Positions 8,837 through 15,650 of a stretch of DNA of 64,000 nt are shown here, in pieces; the stretch's first letter is position 1, and the number at the start of each line of letters is the position of its first letter. The DNA lies in NCBI GenBank assembly GCA_018714405.1, contig DVNM01000042.1:1-64000 (forward strand). The letters run 5' to 3'. Made by a program: the position numbers and the translations under genes. Below the pieces are notes generated by a model. The model saw only the letters and a program-made list of their open reading frames with translations. It made no database searches and was not told where the DNA came from. The stretch comes from Scybalenecus merdavium (GTDB taxonomy: Bacteria; Bacillota; Clostridia; Oscillospirales; Acutalibacteraceae).

Positions 8837-9397
8837 ATGAAAAGGATGATTGCCGCGCTACTGGCCGCTGCACTTTGCACAGCACTGCTTTGCAGCTGCA
8901 GCCGCGCGGCGCAAAACAGTGAAGCTGCGCAAAGCAGCCCCACGGCGCAGACGAACGCCGAAACGCATCCCAACACCACAGCGGCCACGTCGCCTGCAGA
9001 CACGCAGGCGGCATCGGCCGGCGAAACGGAGACGACCCCTATGCAAACGATCGAGATCATTGCCAGCGGCCAAACCTTTACCGCCGCGTTAAACGGCAGC
9101 AAAGCCGCACAGGCGCTGGCCGCAAAGCTGCCGCTGACCATAACCATGCAGGAATTGCACGGCAACGAAAAATACCATTACTTTTCAGACACACTGCCGG
9201 CAGATGCGCAGCGTGTGGGCACGATCCGCGCCGGCGACCTGATGCTTTACGGCAGCGACTGTTTGGTGCTGTTTTACCAGACCTTTTCCACCGCCCACAC
9301 TTACACGCCGCTGGGCAGCATCACCGACCCGAGCGGTCTGGCCGAAGCCCTTGGAAGCGACCGCGTGCAAGTAACATTTCGCGCAGCAGAAGGTTGA
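8837..9397 (+). CDS. Cyclophilin-like fold lipoprotein
   Basis: A 186-residue predicted lipoprotein. The signal peptide is MKRMIAALLAAALCTALLC with a lipobox ending at the Cys in LLCSC. A Thr/Ala/Ser/Glu-rich linker spans about residues 25-70. The C-terminal domain of about 115 residues resembles the cyclophilin-like small-protein family (FTAALNGSKAAQALAAKLP, then YFSDTLPADA, and GDLMLYGSDCLVLFYQTF). Members of this fold are usually not shown to be prolyl isomerases. It starts four bases after the DUF3737 gene, so both are probably cotranscribed under the LysR protein. Confidence 0.82.
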   Translation: MKRMIAALLAAALCTALLCSCSRAAQNSEAAQSSPTAQTNAETHPNTTAATSPADTQAASAGETETTPMQTIEIIASGQTFTAALNGSKAAQALAAKLPLTITMQELHGNEKYHYFSDTLPADAQRVGTIRAGDLMLYGSDCLVLFYQTFSTAHTYTPLGSITDPSGLAEALGSDRVQVTFRAAEG

Positions 9398-9400
9398 CCG

Positions 9401-10771
9401 ATGACAAAGACAAAACAAATGCAAAGCCAAAACACCAGCCTGTTTCGCACGCTGGTGCTTTTGTCGATACCGACAGTGCTGGAGCAGGTCTTATCCACCC
9501 TGCTGCAGTATGTGGACACAGCCATGGTCGGCCATTTGGGCGAACAGGCCACGGCTGCTGTCAGCACAACGACCACCATCACCTGGCTGGTCAACAGCGT
9601 GCCGGGCGCGATCGGCACGGCCGTGCTGGTGCTGATTTCCCGCGCAGCCGGCGCCGGCGACAAAGCGCAGGTCAAAAAGCTGGCCGAACAGGGGCTGTTT
9701 TTGGCCGTTTCAGCCGGCGTGGCGCTGACCGGCGTTTCCCTGGCGCTGAGCCCGTGGATCCCGGTGTGGATGGGTGCTGAAGCCGCGGTGCAGCCGAATG
9801 CCTCGCGTTACTTTTTCATTGTCAGCGTGCCGCTGCTTTTTCGCTGTGTCAGCAGTGTGATGGGTTCTGCCCTGCGCGGCGTGCAGAACACAAAAACGCC
9901 CATGCTCATCAGCGTGGCGGAAAACGGGCTGAACATTTTGCTCAACTCCATCCTGATTTACGGCTTGGATCTGGGCGTGACCGGCGCGGCCATTGCCTCA
10001 GCCGTGGCCTACACACTTTCCGGTGTTCTGATGTTTGCAGCATGCCGGAAAAACAAACAGCTTTGCTGGCAGTGGCGCACCTTTTCCCTTTCCCCTAAGC
10101 TGCTGAAAGCCTGCGCCAATCTGGGCGTGCCGGTGCTGGGCAGCAGCATGGTCTCGTGCCTGGGGTACGTTGTGTTTGCGAGCCTGGTTTCCGGCATGGG
10201 CACCACAGTGTTTGCCGCGCACTCCATTGCCGTAACGGCGGAAACGATTTTTTATGTGCCGGGCTACGGCCTGCGCACAGCCGCCTCTACCCTGATCGGC
10301 AACGCGCGCGGCGAGGGCAACACCGAAAAGCTAAAAAGTGTTGCCCGGCTGAGTGTTTTGCTGACCGTGGGCATGATGTGCATAAGCGGCGTGGCGCTGT
10401 TTTTCGGCGCGCAGGCGCTGATGCACTTGTTTTCCCCAAGTGCGGCCGTTGTGGAGCTGGGCGCGCAGATGCTGCGGCTGGTCGCCCTGTCTGAGCCGTT
10501 TTACGGACTGATGATCGTGCTGGAAGGCATTTTTTACGGGCTTGGGCGCACGCGCTACGCCTTTTTTGCAGAGGCGTTCGGCATGTGGTGTGTGCGCATT
10601 TTGTTTACCGCGCTTTGCGTAAATGTGTGGGGCCTGGGGCTGCGCGCCGTTTGGTACTGCATGATCGCCGACAACGTGTGCAAGGCCGTTTTGTTTGCCG
10701 TGCCGTTTTTGAAAAAACGTTCCCGAGAGCGCCTGCTTTCAACCAGAGAAAGCAAATCGCCAAAAGGCTGA
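9401..10771 (+). CDS. MATE-family efflux transporter
   Basis: A 456-residue integral membrane protein with about twelve hydrophobic segments, the size and pattern of MATE exporters that use Na+ or H+ gradients to expel drugs or metabolites. Family features include TLVLLSIPTVLEQVLSTLLQ at the start, the YVDTAMVGHLG segment in helix 1, and AENGLNILLNSILIYG in the middle. It begins three bases after the lipoprotein stop, so it may belong to the LysR-controlled operon. Substrate cannot be predicted. A strong terminator follows. Confidence 0.93.
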   Translation: MTKTKQMQSQNTSLFRTLVLLSIPTVLEQVLSTLLQYVDTAMVGHLGEQATAAVSTTTTITWLVNSVPGAIGTAVLVLISRAAGAGDKAQVKKLAEQGLFLAVSAGVALTGVSLALSPWIPVWMGAEAAVQPNASRYFFIVSVPLLFRCVSSVMGSALRGVQNTKTPMLISVAENGLNILLNSILIYGLDLGVTGAAIASAVAYTLSGVLMFAACRKNKQLCWQWRTFSLSPKLLKACANLGVPVLGSSMVSCLGYVVFASLVSGMGTTVFAAHSIAVTAETIFYVPGYGLRTAASTLIGNARGEGNTEKLKSVARLSVLLTVGMMCISGVALFFGAQALMHLFSPSAAVVELGAQMLRLVALSEPFYGLMIVLEGIFYGLGRTRYAFFAEAFGMWCVRILFTALCVNVWGLGLRAVWYCMIADNVCKAVLFAVPFLKKRSRERLLSTRESKSPKG

Positions 10772-10790
10772 CAGGCGGCGGTGAAACACG

Positions 10791-10820
10791 AAAAAGGGCA
10801 AGCTGTGCTTGCCCTTTTTT
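10791..10820 (+). terminator. Intrinsic terminator after the MATE gene
   Basis: AAAAAGGGCAAGC at 10791-10803 pairs with GCTTGCCCTTTTT starting at 10807, around a three-base loop, ending in a T tract. Confidence 0.85.
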
Positions 10821-10827
10821 ATACAAT

Positions 10828-10852
10828 AAAAAAGCCCGCAGTTTTGCGGGCG
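10828..10852 (-). terminator. Intrinsic terminator of the rpsF-ssb-rpsR operon
   Basis: On the minus strand GCCCGCA and TGCGGGC (10845-10851 with 10834-10840) form a stem followed by six T residues, 18 bases past the rpsR stop. Confidence 0.8.
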
Positions 10853-10869
10853 TAAAAAACACAGGTAAC

Positions 10870-11106
10870 TTAGTCTGCCGTGTAGGGAAGAAGCGCGACC
10901 TGACGGGCTCTTTTGATAGCCGTGGTCAGCTCTCTCTGATGCTTAGCGCAAGTGCCGGTGACTCTGCGGGGCAGGATCTTGGCTCTTTCAGAAGTATACT
11001 TTCTGAGTTTGGCCACATCTTTGTAATCGATTTCTTCAACCTTATCCACACAAAAAGCGCAGACTTTTCTTCTGCCTTTTCTTGCACGGTTCTTATCGTA
11101 TGCCAC
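10870..11106 (-). CDS. rpsR: 30S ribosomal protein S18
   Basis: S18 of the small subunit platform, 78 residues, which pairs with S6. The N-terminal KVCAFC together with GTCAKH gives Cys/His ligands of the zinc-binding form of S18. The signature KDVAKLRKYTSERAKILPRR is complete. It is last in the rpsF-ssb-rpsR operon, and RimI encoded at 869 is the enzyme expected to acetylate S18. Confidence 0.97.
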   Translation of the reverse strand: MAYDKNRARKGRRKVCAFCVDKVEEIDYKDVAKLRKYTSERAKILPRRVTGTCAKHQRELTTAIKRARQVALLPYTAD

Positions 11107-11143
11107 TGTAGTTTTCCTCCTTATAAAATTGTCCTTTCCTCAC

Positions 11144-11593
11144 TTAGAAAGGCAGGTCGTCATCGTCCACAATCTCTTCAAAATCGGAATGACCGGCGTT
11201 GGAGTAGCTGGGTGCAGGCGCCGCCTGCTGTGCGGCTGCGGCGTAGGCATTGCCGCCTGCCGAAGCACTTTCAGACCTGGAGCCGCAGAACGAAACGTTG
11301 TTTGCGACCACCGTAACGCTTTTGCGCTTGTTGCCGGCGTTGTCGGTGAAATTGTCGGTCTGGATGGAGCCCTCGATCGCGATCATGTCGCCCTTGTGGA
11401 AATAACGGGAAACGAATTCGGCGGTTTGCCGCCATGCCGTAACATCAATAAAGTCGGCCTTTCTTTCTTCGCCCTGGCGCTGGAAACGCCTGTCTACAGC
11501 GATCTGCAGACGAACCACGGAAACGCCGGAAGGCGTTGTGCGCAGCTCAGGTTCAAAAGTAAGACGGCCCATGAGCACAACACTATTGATCAT
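11144..11593 (-). CDS. ssb: Single-stranded DNA-binding protein
   Basis: A 149-residue SSB. The OB-fold occupies about residues 1-105 (INSVVLMGRLTFEPELRTT, then FIDVTAWRQTAEFVSRYFHKG and IAIEGSIQTDNFTDNAG). A Gly/Ala/Pro-rich linker follows, and the acidic C-terminal tip ends DDDDLPF, which recruits replication and repair partners. Its place between rpsF and rpsR is standard in Bacillota. Confidence 0.97.
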   Translation of the reverse strand: MINSVVLMGRLTFEPELRTTPSGVSVVRLQIAVDRRFQRQGEERKADFIDVTAWRQTAEFVSRYFHKGDMIAIEGSIQTDNFTDNAGNKRKSVTVVANNVSFCGSRSESASAGGNAYAAAAQQAAPAPSYSNAGHSDFEEIVDDDDLPF

Positions 11594-11605
11594 GTGAATG
11601 CCTCC

Positions 11606-11893
11606 TTATTTCTTCGCTACGATCAAAGAGCGAAGAACGCCGTCCGTGATATTGATGACACGGTCGAGCTCAGCCGGGAAGTTTTCTTCAGCGCTGAACT
11701 GAACGATGTAATAATAGCCGTCGGTCTCGTAGTTGATCGGATAGGCAAGCTTTCTCTTACCCCAATCACTGACTTCGCCGAGTGTGCCATTTTTACTGAT
11801 CAGATCGCTGAACTTCGTCTTCAGAGCTTCTACTGCTTCGTCTCCTTTGGAAAGGGAGAAAACCAGTACGAGTTCATAATTTCTTACTGCCAC
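11606..11893 (-). CDS. rpsF: 30S ribosomal protein S6
   Basis: S6, 95 residues, binds S18 and 16S rRNA on the platform. The sequence VRNYELVLVFS and GKRKLAYPINYETDGYYYIVQFSA is diagnostic. The start is GTG at 11891-11893, because AAAGGAGG stands eight bases upstream; the frame stays open further upstream but has no ribosome site there. First gene of the rpsF-ssb-rpsR operon. Confidence 0.95.
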   Translation of the reverse strand: MAVRNYELVLVFSLSKGDEAVEALKTKFSDLISKNGTLGEVSDWGKRKLAYPINYETDGYYYIVQFSAEENFPAELDRVINITDGVLRSLIVAKK

Positions 11894-11962
11894 TGTCAGC
11901 ACCTCCTTTTGGACTTTTGGCCCCGGTTGCCCGGAGCAAGGATCGCCGTCCATTGAACGGCT
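11894..11962 (-). promoter_or_regulatory. rpsF leader with two hairpins, candidate S6:S18 autoregulatory element
   Basis: Two stems are visible on the minus strand: GCCGT/ACGGC (11957-11961 with 11945-11949), and a GCTCCGG/CCGGGGC stem (11931-11937 with 11920-11926) closed by a GCAA tetraloop, ahead of the rpsF ribosome site. rpsF leaders in many bacteria bind the S6:S18 complex through a structure with a CCG element. A match to that consensus is inferred, not shown. Confidence 0.45.
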
Positions 11963-11967
11963 TAAAT

Positions 11968-11996
11968 ATTATAGCAGACGAGCCGGGCGTTGTCAA
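11968..11996 (-). promoter_or_regulatory. Promoter of rpsF-ssb-rpsR
   Basis: A consensus sigma-A promoter on the minus strand: TTGACA (complement of 11991-11996), 17 bases, TATAAT (complement of 11968-11973). Its -35 overlaps the stop codon of the upstream HAD gene. Confidence 0.9.
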
Positions 11997-12670
11997 CCAT
12001 TTTTCAAAACGTCCAGCACCTGCAAAATGGATGTGATATTGGGCACATCGTCGCGCAGACCCTGGTCTTTGAACCAGCCCACGTTCATGCGGATCGCGTG
12101 CATGCCGGCTTTTAACGCCGTTTCCATGTCGTTGACCGGGTGGTCGCCGACATAGACGCACGCTGCCGGGTCCAGACCGTACTTTTCGGCGGTATAAAGG
12201 AAAATGCGCGGGTCGGGCTTATGGATGCCGACGTCGCCGCTGACGACCAGAAAATCGCACCACGGCATCAAGCCGCTGCCCTCCAGCTTGCCGTGCTGCA
12301 GCTCGGACGGGCCGTTCGTGACCACGCCAACGGTATAGCCCAGTTCTTTGAGGCGGGCAAAAAGCGTTTTTGCCTCGGGAAAGACGCTGCAGTACTTGGG
12401 AAAATTCCGGTTGTAATATGTAATACACGTTTCGGCCGGCGGGCGGTCTGCCCAGTGCCACAATTTGCCCAGCTTTTCATAGTAATCCCTGCCCTGCGTA
12501 TACCCGCCGCCGCAGTACCGAACCATGTCGGCGGCGCGCTTTTCTTTTTCTGCAGCGCTGATGCCCGGACAGAAATGGGCAAGGAAGTCGGCCACATAGC
12601 CGTCAAAAGCCTGCATGCGGTCGTGCAGGGTCTCGTCAAAATCAAACAATACGGCTTTTATCGTACTCAA
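11993..12670 (-). CDS. HAD-superfamily hydrolase
   Basis: A 225-residue HAD hydrolase of the YjjG/HDHD4-like subfamily. Motif I is LFDFDET with the nucleophile Asp, motif II VVTNGPS, motif III the Lys in GIHKPDP, and motif IV GDHPVNDMETALKAG. The cap domain is helical and inserted after motif I. Members are often nucleotide or small sugar phosphate phosphatases; the substrate here is unknown. It overlaps ribF by 29 bases and is the last gene of the rimP operon. Confidence 0.88.
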   Translation of the reverse strand: MSTIKAVLFDFDETLHDRMQAFDGYVADFLAHFCPGISAAEKEKRAADMVRYCGGGYTQGRDYYEKLGKLWHWADRPPAETCITYYNRNFPKYCSVFPEAKTLFARLKELGYTVGVVTNGPSELQHGKLEGSGLMPWCDFLVVSGDVGIHKPDPRIFLYTAEKYGLDPAACVYVGDHPVNDMETALKAGMHAIRMNVGWFKDQGLRDDVPNITSILQVLDVLKNG

Positions 12671-13445
12671 GCTGCTGTTTCAACTCCTCTACTGTGCTGA
12701 ATTTTTTTTCACCGCGCAAATAATCCACCAGCTCCACACGCACCGTGCGCCCGTACAGATCGCCGCGGTAGCCGAAAATGTGCGTTTCGCAAAGCGGCCA
12801 GTCCACCTGCCAGGTGGGGCGCAAGCCGATGTTCGTAAACGATTTGTACAGTATTCCGTCCACCTCGGTGCGGCTTTCGTAAACGCCGTATTTCGGCATG
12901 ACCAGCCCCTGCGGCAGGTACTGGTTGATGGTCGGGAAATCAATGGTGCGGCCGCGCTGGTCGCCGTGCATGACCTCATTTTCAAATGTAAAAGCATAGC
13001 CGAGCATTTCGTTTGCCTGGCGGATGTCGCCCTGGGCAAGCGCCGCGCGGATGCGGGTGGAACTGATCGGCTCTCCGCCATAATCCAGATGTTCCAGAAT
13101 GCGCACCCAAACGCCGCGCGCCTCGCAGTAGCGGCGCAGGTCCATTGCGCTCCACGACGCACCGCGCCCAAAGCGAAAATTGAAACCGCAAAGCACCGTT
13201 TCAGCGCCAAGACGGTCAAGCAGGATCTGTTCAATAAACGCCTCGCCGGGCAGATTGCGGATCAGGTCAAAATCGGCAAACTGCGTGTTTGGATAGCGGC
13301 GCAAAAAAATGCTTTTCTGCAAAAGCGAAAAACGGTTGTGCACACAGTAAATGACTGCATTTTCCGCACCGGTCACCACCATTTGGTGCGCGCGGTGCAT
13401 GCCGTCAAAATCGCCGAGTGCAACGGCTTTTCTTTGTTTTTCCAT
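12642..13445 (-). CDS. ribF: Riboflavin kinase / FMN adenylyltransferase, short form
   Basis: RibF makes FMN and FAD from riboflavin. The N-terminal nucleotidyltransferase has ALGDFDGMHRAHQ and the ISSTRIR motif. The C-terminal flavokinase has RGRTIDFPTIN (PTxN motif) and YGVYESR. At 267 residues it is shorter than usual RibF (about 300-315). The missing part is in the adenylyltransferase domain: after the GDFDGMH motif the usual TFxPHP segment is replaced by VIYCVHNR. Kinase activity is therefore more secure than FAD synthesis. It lies between truB and a HAD phosphatase, a common order in Clostridia. Confidence 0.88.
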   Translation of the reverse strand: MEKQRKAVALGDFDGMHRAHQMVVTGAENAVIYCVHNRFSLLQKSIFLRRYPNTQFADFDLIRNLPGEAFIEQILLDRLGAETVLCGFNFRFGRGASWSAMDLRRYCEARGVWVRILEHLDYGGEPISSTRIRAALAQGDIRQANEMLGYAFTFENEVMHGDQRGRTIDFPTINQYLPQGLVMPKYGVYESRTEVDGILYKSFTNIGLRPTWQVDWPLCETHIFGYRGDLYGRTVRVELVDYLRGEKKFSTVEELKQQLEYDKSRIV

Positions 13446-13449
13446 ACTC

Positions 13450-14349
13450 TCAGTCTCTTTTAACTAAAATTCGTTTTACAGCAAGCGCTTCCTGCGTCCA
13501 CTGCCCAAGGCCCAGAAAGTCGCCGCTGTCGCTGTAGACACGGCAAAGGCCATCTGTGCGATCGGCACGCACGCGCGTACGGTCCAGGGCGCCGCCGTTG
13601 GAAAAGCGGCGGCTCTGCGCAGCGCTGACCTGCACGGCCGGATAAGCCGAAAGCGCCCGGTCGACCGGGATCAGCACCTGTGCAAAGCCCTGCCCCGTGT
13701 CGCGCAGCTGCTGCAACGACTCGAGCGATACACAGTTTTCCAGGGAAAAGCCCATGGCCGCCGTGCGCGTAAGCGCTGTCATCATGGCGCCGCAGCCGAG
13801 GCGGCGGCCGATGTCGTCGATCAGCGTACGGACATAAGTGCCCTTGGAGCAAAGCACGTCGAGCGCCCCGGTGCCGTTTTGCGCATCGTAAGAAAGCAGC
13901 TCGATCTTATGGATCACGACGCGGCGCGGCGGACGCTCTACCTCTTTGCCGGCGCGCGCCAGTTCATAAAGCCGCCGGCCGTCCACATGGCAGGCCGAAT
14001 ACATGGGCGGAACCTGCTCGATCTCGCCCTGAAAGGCGTGCACAGCCTGCTGCAGCGCCTGAAAAGACACATCAGAAAAAGGCCGCGTCTGCAGGACACG
14101 GCCGGTGGAGTCGAGCGTATCGGTCACGGTACCAAGCTGAAAGCCGGCGCGGTAGGCCTTGTCACTGTCCGGCAGGTAGTCAAGAAAGCGCGTTGCACCG
14201 CCCAAAAGCACCGGCAGCACGCCGGAAGCCATTGGGTCGAGCGTGCCGGTATGGCCGCACTTTTTTTCGCGCGTGATGCCGCGCACTTTCGCCACAGCGC
14301 CGAACGACGAGATGCCCGCCGGCTTATTTAAACAGATGAGCCCCGTCAT
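13450..14349 (-). CDS. truB: tRNA pseudouridine(55) synthase
   Basis: TruB isomerises U55 in the T-loop of tRNAs. The 299-residue protein has the family start LNKPAGISSF, the catalytic region KKCGHTGTLDPMASGVLP with the active Asp, and CSKGTYVRTLIDDIGRRLGC. The ATG at 14349 overlaps the nrnA stop (ATGA), so I use it rather than a codon six residues upstream. A C-terminal PUA-like extension is present. Confidence 0.96.
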   Translation of the reverse strand: MTGLICLNKPAGISSFGAVAKVRGITREKKCGHTGTLDPMASGVLPVLLGGATRFLDYLPDSDKAYRAGFQLGTVTDTLDSTGRVLQTRPFSDVSFQALQQAVHAFQGEIEQVPPMYSACHVDGRRLYELARAGKEVERPPRRVVIHKIELLSYDAQNGTGALDVLCSKGTYVRTLIDDIGRRLGCGAMMTALTRTAAMGFSLENCVSLESLQQLRDTGQGFAQVLIPVDRALSAYPAVQVSAAQSRRFSNGGALDRTRVRADRTDGLCRVYSDSGDFLGLGQWTQEALAVKRILVKRD

Positions 14350-15293
14350 TTTAAAAACGCACCGCACTGGCGCACCAGCATGTCGGTGGCCGTTTCCACG
14401 TCGGCCGCAATATTGCAGGCCGCCGCTTCTTTATGACCGCCGCCGCCGAAGCAGGCGGCCAGCTTGGAAGCATCGACCGACTCATAGGTTCGGATCGAGG
14501 CCTTGCAGGTGCCGTCTTTCTTTTCGCGCAGGGTAATGCCGATTTCGGTGCCCTCCACCTGGCGGGTCAGCGGCGTCAGCGCCTCCGTCTCCTGCTCGCT
14601 GGAACCGGTCTTCGCATACATCTGCTGTGTGACCGTAATGATGGCCAGACGGCCGGCGTAATAAAACCGCATACCCTCCAGCGCCAAACGCTCCAGATGG
14701 GCATAGGTTTTTGTTTTTGTCTCAAACATTTTGCGGTTGATCATAACATTGTGGGCGCCTTTTTTGATCAGCTCCGCCGCCACGGAAAAGCAGTTCGATG
14801 TGGTGTTGCCGAAGCGGAAGCACCCCGTATCGGTCGAAACGCCGGTGTAGATGCAGTCGGCAATATAAGTGTCGACCGGCACACCGAGCAGCCCGATCAG
14901 CGCAAAAATGATTTCGCAGCACGAGGCCGAGCCGGGATCCACATACGACTGCATGGCGTAAAACGTGTTGGAGCCGTGGTGGTCCACACAAAGGTCGACC
15001 TTGCCGGCATACTGCGGCTGCAGTCCGCCGAGCAGGCTTTCGGTCGCAATGTCGACCGCCACCACATGCTGCACCTCAAACGTCTGCGGTGTGTACGAAT
15101 CATAAATATAGCTGTACTTGGCCGGGAGCGTGCTTTCGTTGAGCACATTGGCGTGCTTGCCGAGCCGGCGAAGCGCCGTGCACAGCGCAAAGCCGCTGCC
15201 GAGCGTATCGCCGTCCGGGTGGGCGTGCGTCAAAATCACATAATCATCGTGCGCCTTCAGCCAATCGGCACATTTTTGCAGATCAATCTCCAT
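14346..15293 (-). CDS. nrnA: DHH/DHHA1 phosphoesterase, NrnA-type oligoribonuclease / pAp phosphatase
   Basis: A 315-residue DHH phosphoesterase that should degrade nanoRNA and 3'-phosphoadenosine 5'-phosphate with Mn2+. Metal-binding motifs are THAHPDGD (near residue 23), AVDIATE, VDHHGSN (the DHH motif) and, in the DHHA1 domain, FGGGGHKEAAAC for substrate binding. Its location between rbfA and truB is the standard Bacillota position. It overlaps rbfA by 11 bases and truB by four. Confidence 0.94.
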   Translation of the reverse strand: MEIDLQKCADWLKAHDDYVILTHAHPDGDTLGSGFALCTALRRLGKHANVLNESTLPAKYSYIYDSYTPQTFEVQHVVAVDIATESLLGGLQPQYAGKVDLCVDHHGSNTFYAMQSYVDPGSASCCEIIFALIGLLGVPVDTYIADCIYTGVSTDTGCFRFGNTTSNCFSVAAELIKKGAHNVMINRKMFETKTKTYAHLERLALEGMRFYYAGRLAIITVTQQMYAKTGSSEQETEALTPLTRQVEGTEIGITLREKKDGTCKASIRTYESVDASKLAACFGGGGHKEAAACNIAADVETATDMLVRQCGAFLK

Positions 15294-15633
15294 CTTTTTC
15301 CTGTCCTTTTAAACGTTCAAACATGGCGATGCTCTTTTCCACAGAGTCATCGGCAATAAATTTCAGTTCAGGGCTTTTGCGCAGGTGCAGCCTGGCTGAC
15401 AGTTCGCGGCGGATGTAGCCGGAGGCGCTGTTGAGCCCCTGCACCGACTGCTTTGCCCGTTCAATGCCCTCCAGTGCGCTGATGTACACCTTGGCATAGC
15501 TTAAATCTTTGGAAACATCCACTTTTACGACCGTGAGCATGCCGCCGATGCGCGGATCTTTTAAAGTGCGCATCAGGGCAACGATCTCACGTTTAATATC
15601 TTCTGACAAGCGGTCCACATGGAAACCGGGCAT
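15283..15633 (-). CDS. rbfA: 30S ribosome-binding factor A
   Basis: RbfA, 116 residues, a KH-like protein that helps mature the 16S rRNA 5' end and adapt to cold. Family features: RLSEDIKREIVALM at the N-terminus and the DLSYAKVYISALEG core, then RRELSARLHLRKSPELKFIADDS. It follows infB by 17 bases and overlaps nrnA. Confidence 0.96.
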   Translation of the reverse strand: MPGFHVDRLSEDIKREIVALMRTLKDPRIGGMLTVVKVDVSKDLSYAKVYISALEGIERAKQSVQGLNSASGYIRRELSARLHLRKSPELKFIADDSVEKSIAMFERLKGQEKDGD

Positions 15634-15650
15634 AGACCCACTTCCTTTCG

